Of a DNA stretch of 64,000 nt, positions 1-12,502 are shown piece by piece. This DNA is from Congeria kusceri. Taxonomy: Eukaryota; Mollusca; Bivalvia; Myida; Dreissenidae. The notes beneath the pieces are model-generated. The model was not told the DNA's origin and did no database searches. It worked only from the letters and a program-made list of their open reading frames with translations. Position 1 is the stretch's first letter, and each line of letters opens with the position of its first letter. A program made the translations under genes and the position numbers. The DNA lies in NCBI GenBank assembly GCA_027627225.1, contig JAPFQT010000085.1:1-64000 (forward strand). Direction: 5' to 3'.

Positions 1-940
1 TCTTTTTGGGTGGACACAAATTTCGATATTCAATTGTTTATACAGTATAAAGGGTATTTAAATTTTCACTGGTAAACAATAAAATGTGATAAAGTCTAAG
101 CGTATGCTACATGCGTGCAGAATCTTCAATATTACGGTCATGAAACTGTTTTCATTTTATCAACGTGTTGGCAGTAAACCACCTGACGAAGACTACAAAA
201 ATGTAGTTGTCATTTGTGTTTTCAAACTTCAGTAGCAGATCCCGATACAGGATTTTAAGTCAGAGGTGGCATAATTAGTTCAGTACCTTCCAATATATTC
301 ATGTATAAACGATATATTTTGCAAATCAATAACCAAATTAAATCGCGAGATATTATAAATTAGAAGAGACGATTCTACAGGCGTTCTAGGGCTTCTGTGC
401 AAATATAGTTATAGTAAGAAAGCGGATAAGCTGATAGACTCATTTGATAGACTTATGTCATCTCTTCGATTCAGGAGAATGTGACCAATGTCTAAGTAGT
501 TCTAAAATTCTAGAAATTATACAATTTTTACGGAAGACGTATACCGCCTTATCCACCGACCCCAACCCCTCTAAATCTGCCGCTTGAGCTTTAAAATAAA
601 TTTCCAACAAGCTAAAGTCGTATGTAGATGACATATATAGTGTTTTTGTCATGAAGAACCACGATTACTTAAAATGATTGATGGCTTTCAGTAATAGGTT
701 ACCTTCGTATCTTCCAATAATAAACATTCATTTAAAAGGATCCAGACGCTAATTCCGGATCACCACTAACTGCTAATCATGTGTTCATTGGGCAATTTCC
801 AAACATCCTAGAAAATGTCATGTCATGTAAAACGTTTTGCGTACAATTGGTGACGAGACAGACGTCAAGTTGCTAACAAACAGACAAACAACCAAACCAA
901 CGGTAAATTCATAAAAACCATAAGTACCTTGGCGGTGGTT
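1..940. other. AT-rich sequence, nothing recognised
   Basis: No gene, RNA or repeat was recognised. The open frames are short and without family resemblance. Confidence 0.5.
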
Positions 941-960
941 ATTATTTCTTCGTCGGTGGT

Positions 961-1225
961 CAAAACCACGAAGATGAGCACATGTAGCTACTCTTCACGT
1001 GCAATAAGTACACCACATGATTACACGATGAAATGACACAGACTTATAAGAAGTCAATACTTCGTATAAAGAAGTCATAGACACTGTGCAATATGGTACA
1101 ATGAATTATTATAATTGCTATCAGAGAAACTGTGAAGAATAGACAGAAAATCAATAAATTTTGTGAATTCAGGACCCGTCCGTCTGTGTTACGAAGCGCA
1201 GCCTTGCGTAATACTAATGATACAA
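961..1225 (+). repeat. Diverged dispersed repeat, partner at 11.5-12.0 kb
   Basis: Collinear with 11509-12030: shared blocks include 'acatgtag', 'ttcacgtg…aagtacac', 'cacatgat' and the ending 'ggacccgtccgtctgtgt' versus 'ggacccgtgcgtgtgtgt'. It lies directly upstream of the Tc1 remnant and may be part of the same element. Confidence 0.55.
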
Positions 1226-1265
1226 GAACACTTTAATATATACTCATCAACACTATTAACAGGGT

Positions 1266-1884
1266 CAATGGAGTTTGCACACCAAACACGTTCGCATAGG
1301 ACGTAAATATTTACCTAACGTGCTGTTCACAGACGAATCCATATTTAATATGGATTTTCAGGATGGTCGTCGACGACCGTCTTGGCAAAGGAACGAAACT
1401 GTTTCAGAACTGCTGCTGTGATCCTTGTGGTGGGCAGGAACTGCTTGCGATAGCCGCACAGACTTGTATTTCATCCGGAACGGAGCCCTGATTGGGGTAC
1501 GCTATTGGGACGACATTCTAGATCCGGTTGTACGATTATATGCCGAAGACTTAAATTACATGCTCGTTTGAAGGGATGGAATTTCACGGATGCACCGCAC
1601 CAGGGTGGTTACTCGATTCCCGATAGAGCAGACAATTGAGTACATCGGGGCTGGCCTACGGAGGTCTCTCAACATGGACCCGACTAGAACATGCCTGGGA
1701 CATGCTTCAGTGCCTGATGTCTAGCCGCAATCGTCATCAAGAGACTCCAGCCTGAAAACGCGTTGGTGAAGGAATGGAGGCCGATCCGTCGGGCAGCGAC
1801 ATCATGAAGCTGATTTTGAGCTTTAACAACTGGTGTCGGGAGGTGACTCGAGCTAGAGGTGGACACACTTACTACGGAGTTTAA
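1266..1884 (+). pseudogene. Tc1-family transposase remnant, frame-broken
   Basis: Plus-strand segments in shifting frames match the DDE domain of Tc1-type transposases (Tc1/mariner superfamily): QWSLHTKHVRIGRKY then NVLFTDESIFNMDF (first catalytic Asp region) at about 1266-1400; DLYFIRNGALIGVRYWDDIL near 1460-1550; a degraded second-Asp region near 1580-1620; LEHAWDMLQ near 1690; ALVKEW near 1765; and a C-terminal RGGHTYYGV then TAA at 1882-1884. The N-terminal helix-turn-helix part and clear terminal inverted repeats are not visible. Several frameshifts and stops mean it cannot be active. Confidence 0.8.
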
Positions 1885-1889
1885 AACAC

Positions 1890-2640
1890 CACGTGACAGA
1901 ATTTGAAAAAGTTACTGATGACTTAATTCGTTACACCACCCAGATATGCGGAAAGGTATATTTTAGGGCGTAGTCGGGGTTTTCCTGTTTATATTCTACA
2001 TGAACTTTGCAAATAGTATGCAATATTGTTAGTTGTTACATTGTAAACAAACAAAATGTGTTTATTAAAGTACGTTCATGCATATTTTGTTGAATATATA
2101 TTTGACCCATTAATTATTTTGCTGATTATATTCGCGTTGAGACTGTTCTGCAATTCAAACGATATCCTTGTGCACAGTGTACATGTACGGTCAGTGAAAG
2201 TTGCCTGCTCGCTCGATAACAGCAAAGCTCGAGGAACTCATGAAATTTGTGTGTCGTGCAGGAAATCTATTTTCGGTTTCTGGTTTTCTTTCGAGTCAAA
2301 TATACTGTTTACGAAAGACACATGGGCCCATATTTATAAAGAATCTTAAGAAAATCTTAACTTAAAGTAAAAAAGTTGCGCGCTTGAAACACTATGCGTC
2401 GGAACATGGGCATGATGCCAGATACTAAATTTTAATACTTTTATAATATATATTTATATTTATAATTGCAACTTTGGCCGTACTGTCGTTGCATAACAGA
2501 TTTCCATCTAGCTTTATGTTTATGCTGATTACATCTTTAGGTTTATGTTAAACTTTTACTTGTTTAAATAACAGATATTCGACTGTGATTTCATTCGCTT
2601 TGCGCTTTCTTAAAAAATATACATCTATAACATGCAAGCC
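1890..2640. other. Unique AT-rich sequence
   Basis: It holds a 97-codon open frame (2056-2349) with no recognisable domain and, at 2328-2365, a stretch resembling one end of a bivalve MITE (gggcccatatttataaag). No partner end was found. Confidence 0.4.
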
Positions 2641-2642
2641 AC

Positions 2643-3092
2643 CAGGGGTCCGAACGGGTTTAATGCCAGATATTCTCAAATGAAATTTAAGCACTTTTTT
2701 TTCAGCACTTTTCAACGAGAGAAGATACAAATTCAAGTACTGTTTTAGTTTGGCCCATTTACATTTAGAAAGGTTGGGTTGTAAGTATTCCTACTATTTA
2801 AAGATTCAGTACTTATTTTAAAGAGTATTTGAACACAACTTCGAATACTTAGCAGAAAACGGTCCTTGACAAATATTTTGCAGGCATATGAAACACTACG
2901 CTGGTGCCACAAAAGGTTTTCAGTGAATTCTCATTTCGCAGAATATTTTAAGCACTTTTGAAGCCAACATGCATTTTTCAAGCATTTGATGTGTACTTAA
3001 GCATTTTAAGCATTCTCAGTCCATTCTCGGCACTTCTCAAGGATCAGATTGAAATTCAAGCACTTTCAGGATTCGTATGAACCCTGTTACAT
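2643..3092. mobile_element. hAT-like non-autonomous element (degenerate)
   Basis: The left end CAGGGGTCCGAACG is imperfectly inverted at the right end (CGTATGAACCCTG, about 3076-3088). Inside are repeated 'aagcacttttcaag' motifs in both halves. CAGGG-type ends suggest hAT, but no 8-bp target duplication is visible. Confidence 0.4.
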
Positions 3093-4263
3093 CCGTTATA
3101 TGCTAGAGGGGGACGGGCGCTATAGAGGGTCTTGTTCTGCTTTGTATCTCTAGAATGGCAAAGATGCAACTATCATATTGTTTATGCAAAAAAAATGACA
3201 GCAAGTTTGTATTTGTATTATCTTTAATTTATTATAAAAGTGTTGGCAAAAATTAGTGTTTAAAGTGATTGCACGCGCGTAAGTCTAGTCACCCCCTGGC
3301 AGCGTACAGTATGAACAGACATGTACATAATGTGACAAAGTCCTATGTCAATAAATCACAGCACTCCATAATTTCCAAAAAATATGGCCTAGTGTTCAAG
3401 TTCGTTCCAAATATTGTTCTAAATGTAATGTATCACCGGCACTGTAACAAATTCTACTGTTTTATATAAAAGAAATAAACTACCATTTGTAGTCATAACA
3501 TCAATAAAACATCAAAAAATATTTTTCGGACAAGTTCAAAGAATTCGGCCCAGCAGAAGGTTTTCATTGTCCTTCAACAGATTTTTTTATAAAGAGTGGG
3601 TTATTATTGTATTACAAAAGTCAATGGGGAAGTACGTGGTATATTTCATAATCACAATGGCCTCACTTGCTTGTACGATCGGTTAACGTTTCGCGATGCG
3701 TGCTGCAGCACTACACGGTTTCAGACTTTTAATTTAAACGAATCATGGTTTTTATATAAATTATATGGAAAATTTCAACATAAGAGTTGGTTGTTTCTTT
3801 GTCGTTTTCATCGAAAAAATCGGTAGGATAGATTTCTGAGCATGTTATTTTATTTTCGTAAAAGTATTCGTTACGCCGCTCGCGCTGCCAAAACAATAAA
3901 AATGCGTACAATATGAACGAGTTTGAAAAAGAATATTCAATCCACTACCATTGTATGTAGTACAGGCTATTCATTATTATAACCAAAGCGAAACAGCTGC
4001 TGTCAGAAAATTTGAAAAAAAATATAACAGAGTTGTCTCCCGCGACGCGGATTTATTGTTAGTAAATTTTCATAAATCTTTTAAATGTGCAGTCTCACAT
4101 GTTTTGGCTGTGCGAAATAATTGCCCCTAACTGACCCTTTTCCTGTTGTACAATACATTTGTTGTTCATATTTCAAGGTTTGAAATGCACATTGTTTGTT
4201 TTGCCACCTTGTAGACATACGGTTACCCTAGTAGCTTGTTGCACAATAAGGCATAATGATTAT
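3093..4263. other. Unique AT-rich sequence
   Basis: Nothing recognised beyond short open frames without family resemblance. Confidence 0.4.
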
Positions 4264-6175
4264 CAAAACAAGAGCTGTCAAGGGACAGCGCGCTCGACTA
4301 TTTGAAGTATTTCAGTTGGTACATATTTTGGATAGTGAACGGGGCATAAATTGTTTTTTTTTTTTTTTTTGTATTTTTAAGTTAAGCCTCGTATAGTTTT
4401 ATACATTTTTGGAACAAAAACGTTAACCACAAAGTCTATGTAAAAAGTGGACTAACTCTGTCAAAATACATAGCAGAGCTTATGGGTAATGTTGCCCCCT
4501 GATAATAGAGTTGATGACAAAGGTTATTTCCAAGTTTCAAGTGAATAACTTATATAGTTTTGAAGTAACAAAACTTTTGAATAGAAACTTTAACCAGAAA
4601 ATCTATGTGAAAAAGGGGCATAAATCTGTCAAAATACAAAACATAGTTATTGGTAATGTTGCCCCTGATACTAGAGTTGATGACAAAAGTTAGTGCCAAG
4701 TTTCAAGTGAATAACTTATGTAGTTTTGAAATTACCAAACTTTTTAATATAAACTTTAAAAGAAAATCTAATTGAAAAGAGGACATAACTCTGTCAAAAT
4801 ACAAAATAGAGTTATGGGTAATCTTACCCCTGGTACTAGAGTTGATAATAAAGGTTAGTTCCAAGTTTCAAGTAAATAACTTATGTAGTTTTTGAAGTAA
4901 CACAACTTTTGAATATAAACTTTACACAGAAAATCTATGTGAAAAGGGACATAACTATATCAAAATACAAAATAGAGTTATCGGGAATATTCACCCTGAT
5001 ACTGGAGTTGATGGCAAAGGCATATTCCAAGTTTCAAGTGAATAGCTTTTGTAGTATTGAAGTTACAAAACTTTTGAATATTTACTTTAACCATAACATC
5101 TATGTGAACAAGGGACATAACTCTGTCAAATACAAAACCTAGTTATGGGTAATGTTGCCCCTGATAATAGAGTTGATGACAAATGATTATTTCCAAGTTT
5201 CAAGCTAATAACTTATGTAGTTTTGAAGTACCAAAACTTTTGAATAGAAACTTTAACCATACAATCTATGTGAAAAGGGGCATAACTCTGTTAAAATACA
5301 AAACATAGTTATTGATAATGTTGCCCCTGATACTAGAGTTGATGACAAAGGTTAGTGCCAAGTTTCAAGTGAATAACCTATGTAGTTTTGAAGTTACAAA
5401 ACTTTTGAATATAAACTTTAAAATAAAATCTAAGTGAAAAGGGGACATAACTCTTTCAAAATACAAAATAGAGTTATGGGTAATGTTGCCCCTGGTACTA
5501 GAGTTGATGATAAAGGTTAGTTCCAAGTTTCAAGTAAATAACTTATGTAGTTTGAAGTAACAACTTTTGAATATAAACTTTAAACAGAAAATTTATGTGA
5601 AAAAGGGACATAACTCAATCAAAATACAAAATAGAGTTTTTGGGAATGTTCACCCTGATACTGGAGTTGATGACAAAGGTATATTCCAAGTTTCAAGTAA
5701 ATAGCTTTTGTAGTATTGAAGATACAAAACTTTTGAATATTAACTTTAACCAGAAAACCTATGTGAAAAAGGGGCATAACTCTGTCAAATACAAAACAAA
5801 GTTATGAGGAATGTTGCCCTTGATACTGGAGTTGATGACAAAGGTAAGTTCCAAGTTTCAAGTGTATAACTTATACAGTTTTGAAGTTACCAAACGTTTG
5901 AATATAAACTTTAACCAGAAAATCTGTGTGAAAAATGGACATAAGTTAACTTTGTAAAAATACAAAACAGAGTTATACGGAATGTTGCCCTTGATACTGG
6001 AGTTGATGACAAAGGTTAGTTAGAAGTTTCAAGTGAATAACTTATGTAGTTTTGAAGTTACAAAAATTTTGAATATAAACTTTAACCAAATTCAGACGTG
6101 GACGCGGACGCCGACGCCGACGCCGGGGGTAGTAGGAAAGCCCACATATTCTTTGAATAGTCGAGCTAATAAGTA
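4264..6175. mobile_element. Array element with 165-bp internal tandem repeat
   Basis: It starts 'caagagctgtcaagggacag' with CTCGACTATTTGAAG near 4295 and ends with the inverted copy CTTTGAATAGTCGAG near 6150-6165. Between them are about ten units of about 165 bp ('ccaagtttcaagtgaataac … gggacataactctgtc … gagttgatgacaaagg'), then a GC-rich 'gacgccgacgccg' tail. A 16-18 base T run sits at about 4352. Short inverted ends around a 150-165 bp array recall bivalve pearl/CvA-type elements. No protein is encoded. Confidence 0.7.
4430..6100 (+). repeat. 165-bp tandem array with four-unit (about 660 bp) higher-order period
   Basis: The '…aaaatctatgtgaaaa…' landmark recurs near 4591, 4756, 4925, 5090, 5255, 5423, 5585, 5750 and 5915. 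Unit-specific variants recur every fourth unit: 'gataatagagttg' (4503 and 5166), 'ggtactagagttgat' (4830 and 5493), 'ttcaccctgatactgg' (4989 and 5649), and 'agcttttgtagtattgaag' (5044 and 5704). Confidence 0.75.
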
Positions 6176-7184
6176 TATTTTGCAACCAAAACAGCATAAA
6201 AGACAAAATGTTTTGATATGATCAACAAATTATCGTTAATTCTAATTGAAATGTTTTCCAGCCGCAAACTATGATACTGTGCCTTTAAGTTAGACATTAG
6301 TTCGGTCTACATTGGGAAATGACATTTTTGATATTTCTACATACAAAACATAATGTAACGAGTTGTTTTATTCGAAAACGCTTATCATGCGAAAGCAATC
6401 ATGTACATGCAACAAGTTTACTTCACTGGAAAATATTCATACACAAATTAATGTTTTATTTTCAGAATCTGCATTTATAAAACATAAAGATATCAAGCTG
6501 CAACACTTTCTTGGCATGTAACAACAACAGCAACAAGTGTAGGTGCGAGTCTACTCACGTACGGAAAATCAACCAAATCTGTCGATGTTGAATACAGCAA
6601 CAACATCAACAAAAACAGAATTGAACAGAATGTAAACGAAATACACTTAAACAAATCTTAAAAGTACATGTACTATAATAATGTATTAAAAGCAGGTAGG
6701 CGACTACAAACTTTTCATTAATGGTATTGTTGTTATTATTGTTATTATATAATTTGTTTACTCAGTGAGAAGTCAACGATAACTTCTCAGTAACGGAAAA
6801 ATGCCGAATGCAGTCGCTAATTAGACTTCGGGCAATTTGAAGTAAGCATGGTCTTTGTCCGAATGGGCAAACTCTTCAATTTGTCCTCCACATTGTTTCC
6901 ACTTGATTCAAGGATCATACGATGTCGCTCGATGCATGTTTACGATTTGGGACATGTACCATAGTTTTATTTTCAACTACATTTTTTCTTATACATCTAA
7001 GAAATTGTCTAGGAAATTTCCTATTAAAAAATCCATGGACAAAATCTACACGTTTTCAGAAAAAAATTACTTAATTGGCATTACAATATTTACTTCCCAA
7101 ACCATATACATAAGAACCAAGCGGAATTAAATGCTACAAGAACGTTCGCTAAGTACCGGAATCTTGTTGGCGCCTCGCATGAGT
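6176..7184. other. Unique AT-rich sequence
   Basis: No repeat or gene recognised. A CAA/CAG-rich stretch at 6520-6620 and a 91-codon open frame (6855-7130) have no recognisable features. Confidence 0.4.
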
Positions 7185-7185
7185 G

Positions 7186-7636
7186 CTAGGGCTGTGTATC
7201 GGTTACCAATACATATTGGTTATCGATACTTTCGGACCAATATCTAACGTCCTGGTATCGATCAAAATATCGGTCAACACTAAAATACTATTAGAATATA
7301 ATAATATAATGTAAAAACTTTTTTTTTCTTCATATTTCCCGCACATTTCAACTGTTTAGTATACTTATACTTAGTTATCAGTGTTTATTATATCCTTTCA
7401 CATTACTGACTGGCGCGTGGTACTCCCCAACTGGATTTATAGTTTACCAACAGCTTTTCCTTTTTGAATCATTTTGAGAATATCTAATTACTTGTATATT
7501 AAACATCTTATTATGCTGCTGAACGATAAAAATTACCTTTGACTTTATAAAAATATATTTAAAGCAAATATTTTAGTAAATGCTTCATTAAAACAAATAT
7601 CGTATTGATAATTCTGATCGATACAGAGCCCTAGAC
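7186..7636. mobile_element. hAT-like MITE with CTAGGGCT.TGTATCG ends
   Basis: The left end CTAGGGCTGTGTATCGGTTA and the right end, reverse-complemented CTAGGGCTCTGTATCGATCA, form inverted termini about 450 bp apart. The interior is AT-rich with 'atcggt/atcgata' motifs near both ends. It has no coding capacity. No clear target duplication is seen. Confidence 0.6.
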
Positions 7637-7639
7637 GTC

Positions 7640-8350
7640 TATATGTCATGAGTCTTATGTCACACAGGAAGCATATAGAAGGAGCATGTATTATAATTGT
7701 ATTCTTACAAACGCCTGCATGACGTCGCTGAGTGTAACTGACTATTGCTTGGACTATTTTCTTGAAGAAAACTTATTATTAAGATTTTTATCAAAGATTG
7801 CAATACATTTTAAAACGACAAATCATGAAAGTAATCGCTACTCAGTGTAAAAATAACTGGTCGCTGAGTCAAAAAAATGAGGCATTTGCTCCTGTCTAGT
7901 CTGACATATTCCAGAAATAGGTAGTGAATCATTCTAAAAATAGCATAGTAGCAGAAGCTAAAACAGCTGCATAGCAATTTTGATGCTGAATGGTCTATTT
8001 TAAACATTCGTATTCTTTAAAATATGTCGGCCTTTTAAATAAACGTTTTTTGTATTAACTAATCCAGTTTTTTGCCTAAATTAAAACGCTCGTTTGTAAC
8101 TCTGACTTAACTAGGTTCACTGAACACTCATTTGACAGATCTACAAATAATTTGCTTTATTCATAGACATATGTATTTTCAGCGCCCTTTGATGTTTATA
8201 GGGACTACGAACAAATTGATTTTCTATGGCACTATGAATGATACAATATGATAGAAATGAGCTATTTTAAGACATGTACATTAAATAAATAATACATAAT
8301 ATTATACACAATGATATATTTGGTAAAAACAAATAAGCAAAAAGGTTTGC
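7640..8350. other. Unique AT-rich sequence
   Basis: Nothing recognised. Confidence 0.4.
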
Positions 8351-8356
8351 AAAAAA

Positions 8357-8444
8357 AAACCCAGTGGGTATCGAACTCACGACTTGGGAGCCATACTCGG
8401 AAATGACGGTAGACAGCGCTCTAACCAACTGCGCTATTCTGATG
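8357..8444 (-). repeat. tRNA-like fragment (SINE head or tRNA pseudogene)
   Basis: On the minus strand, an A-box-like TAGCGCAGTTGGTTAGAGCG and a B-box-like GAGTTCGATACCC are spaced with a long variable region, followed by a T tract. The acceptor arms do not pair, so a functional tRNA is unlikely. Confidence 0.5.
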
Positions 8445-8950
8445 CATCATGTGTAAACTAAGGGTATCCTAAATGCTCACAATTCTGACGTCAAAATGTA
8501 AACATGAAAAGGGCCAAACAAACACGATCCTTATTATAAATTCATTTATGATCTCAGAGGGTGTACACTATTTTCCCTTTATAGATAACCTATTTTAACC
8601 GTTATTATATGCCAGTATTAATATCTGAATTTCAATTTTTTTTAAAGAAATTTCCCCCTTAATGCCCTCTTCGATGACATAGTCTCTTTAACATCAATGT
8701 TTTTCTTGTACACACTGTGCAAGCGGTCAGCTCGAGTAAATCTTGGGAAAGCAACTGCTGTAATAAGTTTACCCAGCCTCCGCGCAGAGATTTAACTGGT
8801 TCTGAGCATAGCTCGATTTTAAATCCCTGCCGGCATGAAGTTCCACACAATCTGACCACACAAGCGATTTTCCAAACATCCCAAAAGTGCAACCTTCAAC
8901 AGCATCATTCAATGACTAATCGAGCGAAAACCTACTTTGAACAAAACAAT

Positions 8951-9024
8951 ATCAGCATCATCATTATCATCATCATCAGCATCATCATCATCATCATCAT
9001 GGTCGTTATCATCATCATATCAGC

Positions 9025-9105
<81 letters not shown>

Positions 9106-9185
9106 GTGTTCAGCATCATCAACATCATCATGTTCATCATCATCATCATTATCATTATCATCATCATTATCATCATCATCATCTT
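8951..9185 (+). repeat. (ATC)n microsatellite
   Basis: An imperfect trinucleotide tract with a pure core of about 26 repeats (about 9027-9105). Its six frames give poly-Ser, poly-His, poly-Asp and similar runs, none supported as protein. Confidence 0.95.
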
Positions 9186-9389
9186 TTTCCTTCATTTTAT
9201 TTAATAGTACATAGATCTAATTGACTTATGTTCTCTCAATGCGCTAAAGAGGCACTGACCTGCCACATATATACAACGATTGCTTTATGCCTTGTGCGTC
9301 GCTGCATAAACTAAATCGTTCACGGTATGCGTTGAAAATTTCCGAATACAGGCATGCGCTCACGTTTTTACGTCGACGAACATATGCGG

Positions 9390-9505
9390 CGCTACAGGGC
9401 GTTTCATCGACAGCCGACGACAGCAGCATCTATTCGTGATAAATTCCTTGCTACGGAAGTGTAACAGACCACTGCCAAATTCACGGGAAACAGAGGGTCA
9501 CATTC
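9390..9505 (+). repeat. Dispersed repeat, direct partner at 12.9-13.06 kb
   Basis: 'gggcgtttcatcgacagccg', 'ggaagtgtaacagac' and 'cacgggaaacagagggt' recur in order at 12900-13062 with substitutions and an internal length difference. Confidence 0.6.
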
Positions 9506-9978
9506 AAATTCTTAATTTGAAAATGAATCAAAACTAGAATTTGTGTTTAATATAACATTGTGCTTTTGGAATATTTGCATGATCAATTGATATTGTATTA
9601 TGCTTTCCGTGTCTTCAAACATTAATGCGTGTCTTTATCAGAAAATAGATAACATTTCAGAATTTAAATACTTTTCTTAATATTTGACTAAGATTCTATA
9701 TAAAAACCATCCCAGACGTCTTGAGCATGAGAGAGGCCAGCGTGGAGCTGAGACCGTTATATTTTGGGGACGTATGTCCCTGATTCTTACTACAACGCTC
9801 CGTATGCCGGGACAAAACCAAAACACAAAATGCTACAGAGCAACAGAGTCCTTGCAAAACCCGAAGTCGACCGCCGCCATCCGTCCACACAGTTTTTTGT
9901 GTGTTAATTCCATTTTCCAAACAGTTATAGCTATGATCAGTGTTACAGGATGTCAAACCTGTTATTGGTTTGCGACCT

Positions 9979-10242
9979 GGGCCAGTATTCACCAACCCAC
10001 TCTTAGACTTCTGAATAAAGGATAGACTTAGACTCTATAAATAATACGTTTGCGTTTGGAACTGTCCCAGATACCAATGTTCCAATGTTGCTTATGTCAT
10101 TAATAAATCGTTATAAATAAGGACTGGTAAATTAGCATCGGTGAATATCAAGAAATATTCAAAGTACAGCCTTTTTAGAAAGAACAATTTTAAGAATATC
10201 CTTTATTCTTAAGTCTAAGAGTCGGTTGGTGAATACGAGCCC
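9979..10242 (+). mobile_element. MITE, GGGCC..TATTCACCAACC family, copy 1
   Basis: Termini of about 30 bp are inverted: ATTCACCAACCCACTCTTAG at the left and CTAAGAGTCGGTTGGTGAAT at the right. The interior contains 'ccaatgttgcttatgtcatt', found inverted in copy 2. No coding capacity. Confidence 0.8.
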
Positions 10243-10539
10243 TGTGCTAATAAAATAAAGCACTGTTATTGGTTGCATTTTCTATTGTTAAAGTAACTGG
10301 TCTCTTAATTAATCTGTGATCATTACATGTATAATCCACTACACTGATCAAACGAATACAGTGCCCACGTACACGAAGAATGTGTACAAATGCTGTTGCC
10401 CTAAATATATTGAAACTGAAAAACGTGAAATAATAGTTTTAGCGACTCTGTTAAAAGAACATAATTCTTAGTTTAGCGTTTTTGAAACATAGAATTTGTA
10501 TGCTCATGAGCAGTGCTAAATATGCCAAATTAAAAATGT

Positions 10540-10700
10540 CGCAGTGGAGGGATGGATATGGTGTCCGCCTTGCGATCGGGAGGTTATGAGTTCGATCTGG
10601 ACTCGGGTAGCGTTTGAATGATCTTTCTCAAGACACCATGTACCGGTTCTACCCAGGGAATGGACTTTAAAGTGTAAATTGCCTCTCTAATACGAAATAG
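10540..10700 (+). mobile_element. tRNA-derived SINE-like fragment
   Basis: A degenerate A box (TGGATATGGTGTCC) and B box (GAGTTCGATCTGG) about 40 bp apart are followed by 'caccatgtaccggttctacc', a tail of the type seen in bivalve SINEs. Confidence 0.45.
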
Positions 10701-11199
10701 AGACCGGATATTTAGGAATATAGCCCCCAACCCCTGATGTATCGTCTAACTAATGTATTTGGATTTGAATCAAAATAGCAATTCATCCGATTTCTATCTT
10801 GATGAATCCAACATGAAATTACACTGCGACTCGATCGTCAACTGCTGACACATTTATACACGATTCAACAATCGTGCATATAATCACGTAAACATGTATT
10901 CCTTGGAACGGATATTTTGTAAAACTAAATAAATGCCAAAGGAGCATTTCTTATCATACAGCTTCTATATTATTATAATTACGAACCGTGCAAAATCTAC
11001 ACGACTTTGAAGTTACAGTATAAAATATCGTCATGTTATTAGCTATACACATGCGACAGAATTTCATTGCACGTGTAGAACCAGAATCACGCTGGCTTCG
11101 AATAGTCAAATGCTTCGAAATGCAGACACTTGATTATGAAGAACGTCTTCGACAACACGTTTTAATGTCTAAAGAATAATTTAAAACATCAAACCACCT

Positions 11200-11470
11200 G
11201 GGCCTCTATTCACCAACCTATTCTTAGACTTAAGACTAATAATAAAGAATATTCTTGAAACAGTTTATTTGTTCCAAATGCTCAGTAAAGTTCAATCTTA
11301 CTAAATGGTATTTAGACAATCTTATTACAACATTCTTTATGTAGAACAATTTGTTAATGACATAAGCAGCATTGGTACCAAGAATAATTGCAAACGCAGA
11401 AGTATATTCTCTTGATTCAAAATCGGTTCTTTATTACGATGTCTAACAATAAGTCAGTGAATACGGGCCC
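11200..11470 (-). mobile_element. MITE, GGGCC..TATTCACCAACC family, copy 2 (inverted)
   Basis: Ends CTATTCACCAACCTATTCTT and ACAATAAGTCAGTGAATACG are inverted. The internal 'aatgacataagcagcattgg' is the reverse complement of the copy-1 interior, so the two copies lie in opposite orientation 1.2 kb apart. Confidence 0.8.
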
Positions 11471-11508
11471 TGGGCAACAAACTCCTCTCCCTCGGACACT
11501 ACATTATA

Positions 11509-12030
11509 AAACCACGTATCTGAGACATGTAGGTAATCTTTCACGTGTATTAAGTACACACATGATGACTTGATCAAATAATACAAAATACAAGCAATAG
11601 TTCAATACTGTGAACTATACAGGATAAGATAATTCGCAATATGGAATTATAATAATGTTTACTGAGGCCAAAAATAAACTTCCGCTAAGTTTAAATGAAT
11701 GTTTTAACGTTGAATAGATTTGGACTGAAATCTTCACTTTGTTACATACATGTATAAGTTTGTCTAATAAATCTACTAATATTAACTGGTCGAAGTAGAA
11801 CGATTTTACAATAACCACACGTATTTATATGTGTACATCTCTTACATAACCGTGACAATTGGGCATTTACTTAAATACAAAAGTTTCTTTTTGGGTCAAG
11901 TATATATCTGAATCAATATAAATCTAGAAACGGTGAAGATTGATAAGAAAATTCAATTTGTAAATTTATGAATTTGTAATGGACCCGTGCGTGTGTGTTC
12001 AGACGTGTAGCCGTGCGTGATTCAAATGAT
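11509..12030 (+). repeat. Diverged dispersed repeat, partner at 0.96-1.2 kb
   Basis: See the entry at 961-1225. This copy is longer because of extra sequence at about 11640-11940. Confidence 0.5.
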
Positions 12031-12203
12031 AGAGGATACTCAATTACTACATTTAAAGTTTACATCATTTGTGAATTAACTATGTCAATAACTTTAAAAA
12101 AGTGTGTTACACGTGTACACTTTATACGTAAAACGCTTACAAATCCAAGCTGACTTGATACCGATCGTTAGTGGTAAACTACCACGAGCTTTGTTTATTA
12201 TTC

Positions 12204-12502
12204 TAACATGATACTCGCTAAATTTTCTATAGACAAAGAAAAAAATCATCGTTGTTAAATCACCCAATAAACAACGCAAAAAGTAGTCCCATTTCTGAGC
12301 GGAGAATAGTAAAAAGGTAGTTCCAATTACAATTGGAAAAATATATGTCGAATCATGTTAGAATCGAAATAATTTTCGCATTATCGTTGTTTAACGGCCA
12401 GTAAACAACTCTTTGTCGTTCTGATCCGTGGCTATTAAACAACTCGGTTTAACGCCCTCGTGGTTTAATTGTTACGCATCATAACTCCAAATCGTTGTTT
12501 AC
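12204..12502 (+). mobile_element. Foldback MITE (GTTGTTTAtnGgCCaaTAAACAAC), copy 1
   Basis: It begins 'attctaacatgatactcgct'. The right half contains two arms, 'cgttgtttaacggccag…gtggctattaaac' and 'gtggtttaattgttacgcat…aaatcgttgttt', which are mutual inverted repeats of about 60 bp around a short spacer. Non-coding. Confidence 0.75.

Noticed and set aside
2056..2349. 97-codon plus-strand frame with a hydrophobic N-terminal stretch
   Set aside because: AT-driven hydrophobic codons. It runs into a MITE-like end and has no family resemblance.
8717..9224. Long poly-Ser, poly-His and poly-Asp open frames
   Set aside because: They are the frames of an (ATC)n microsatellite. All frames on both strands are open because the triplet repeat has no stops.
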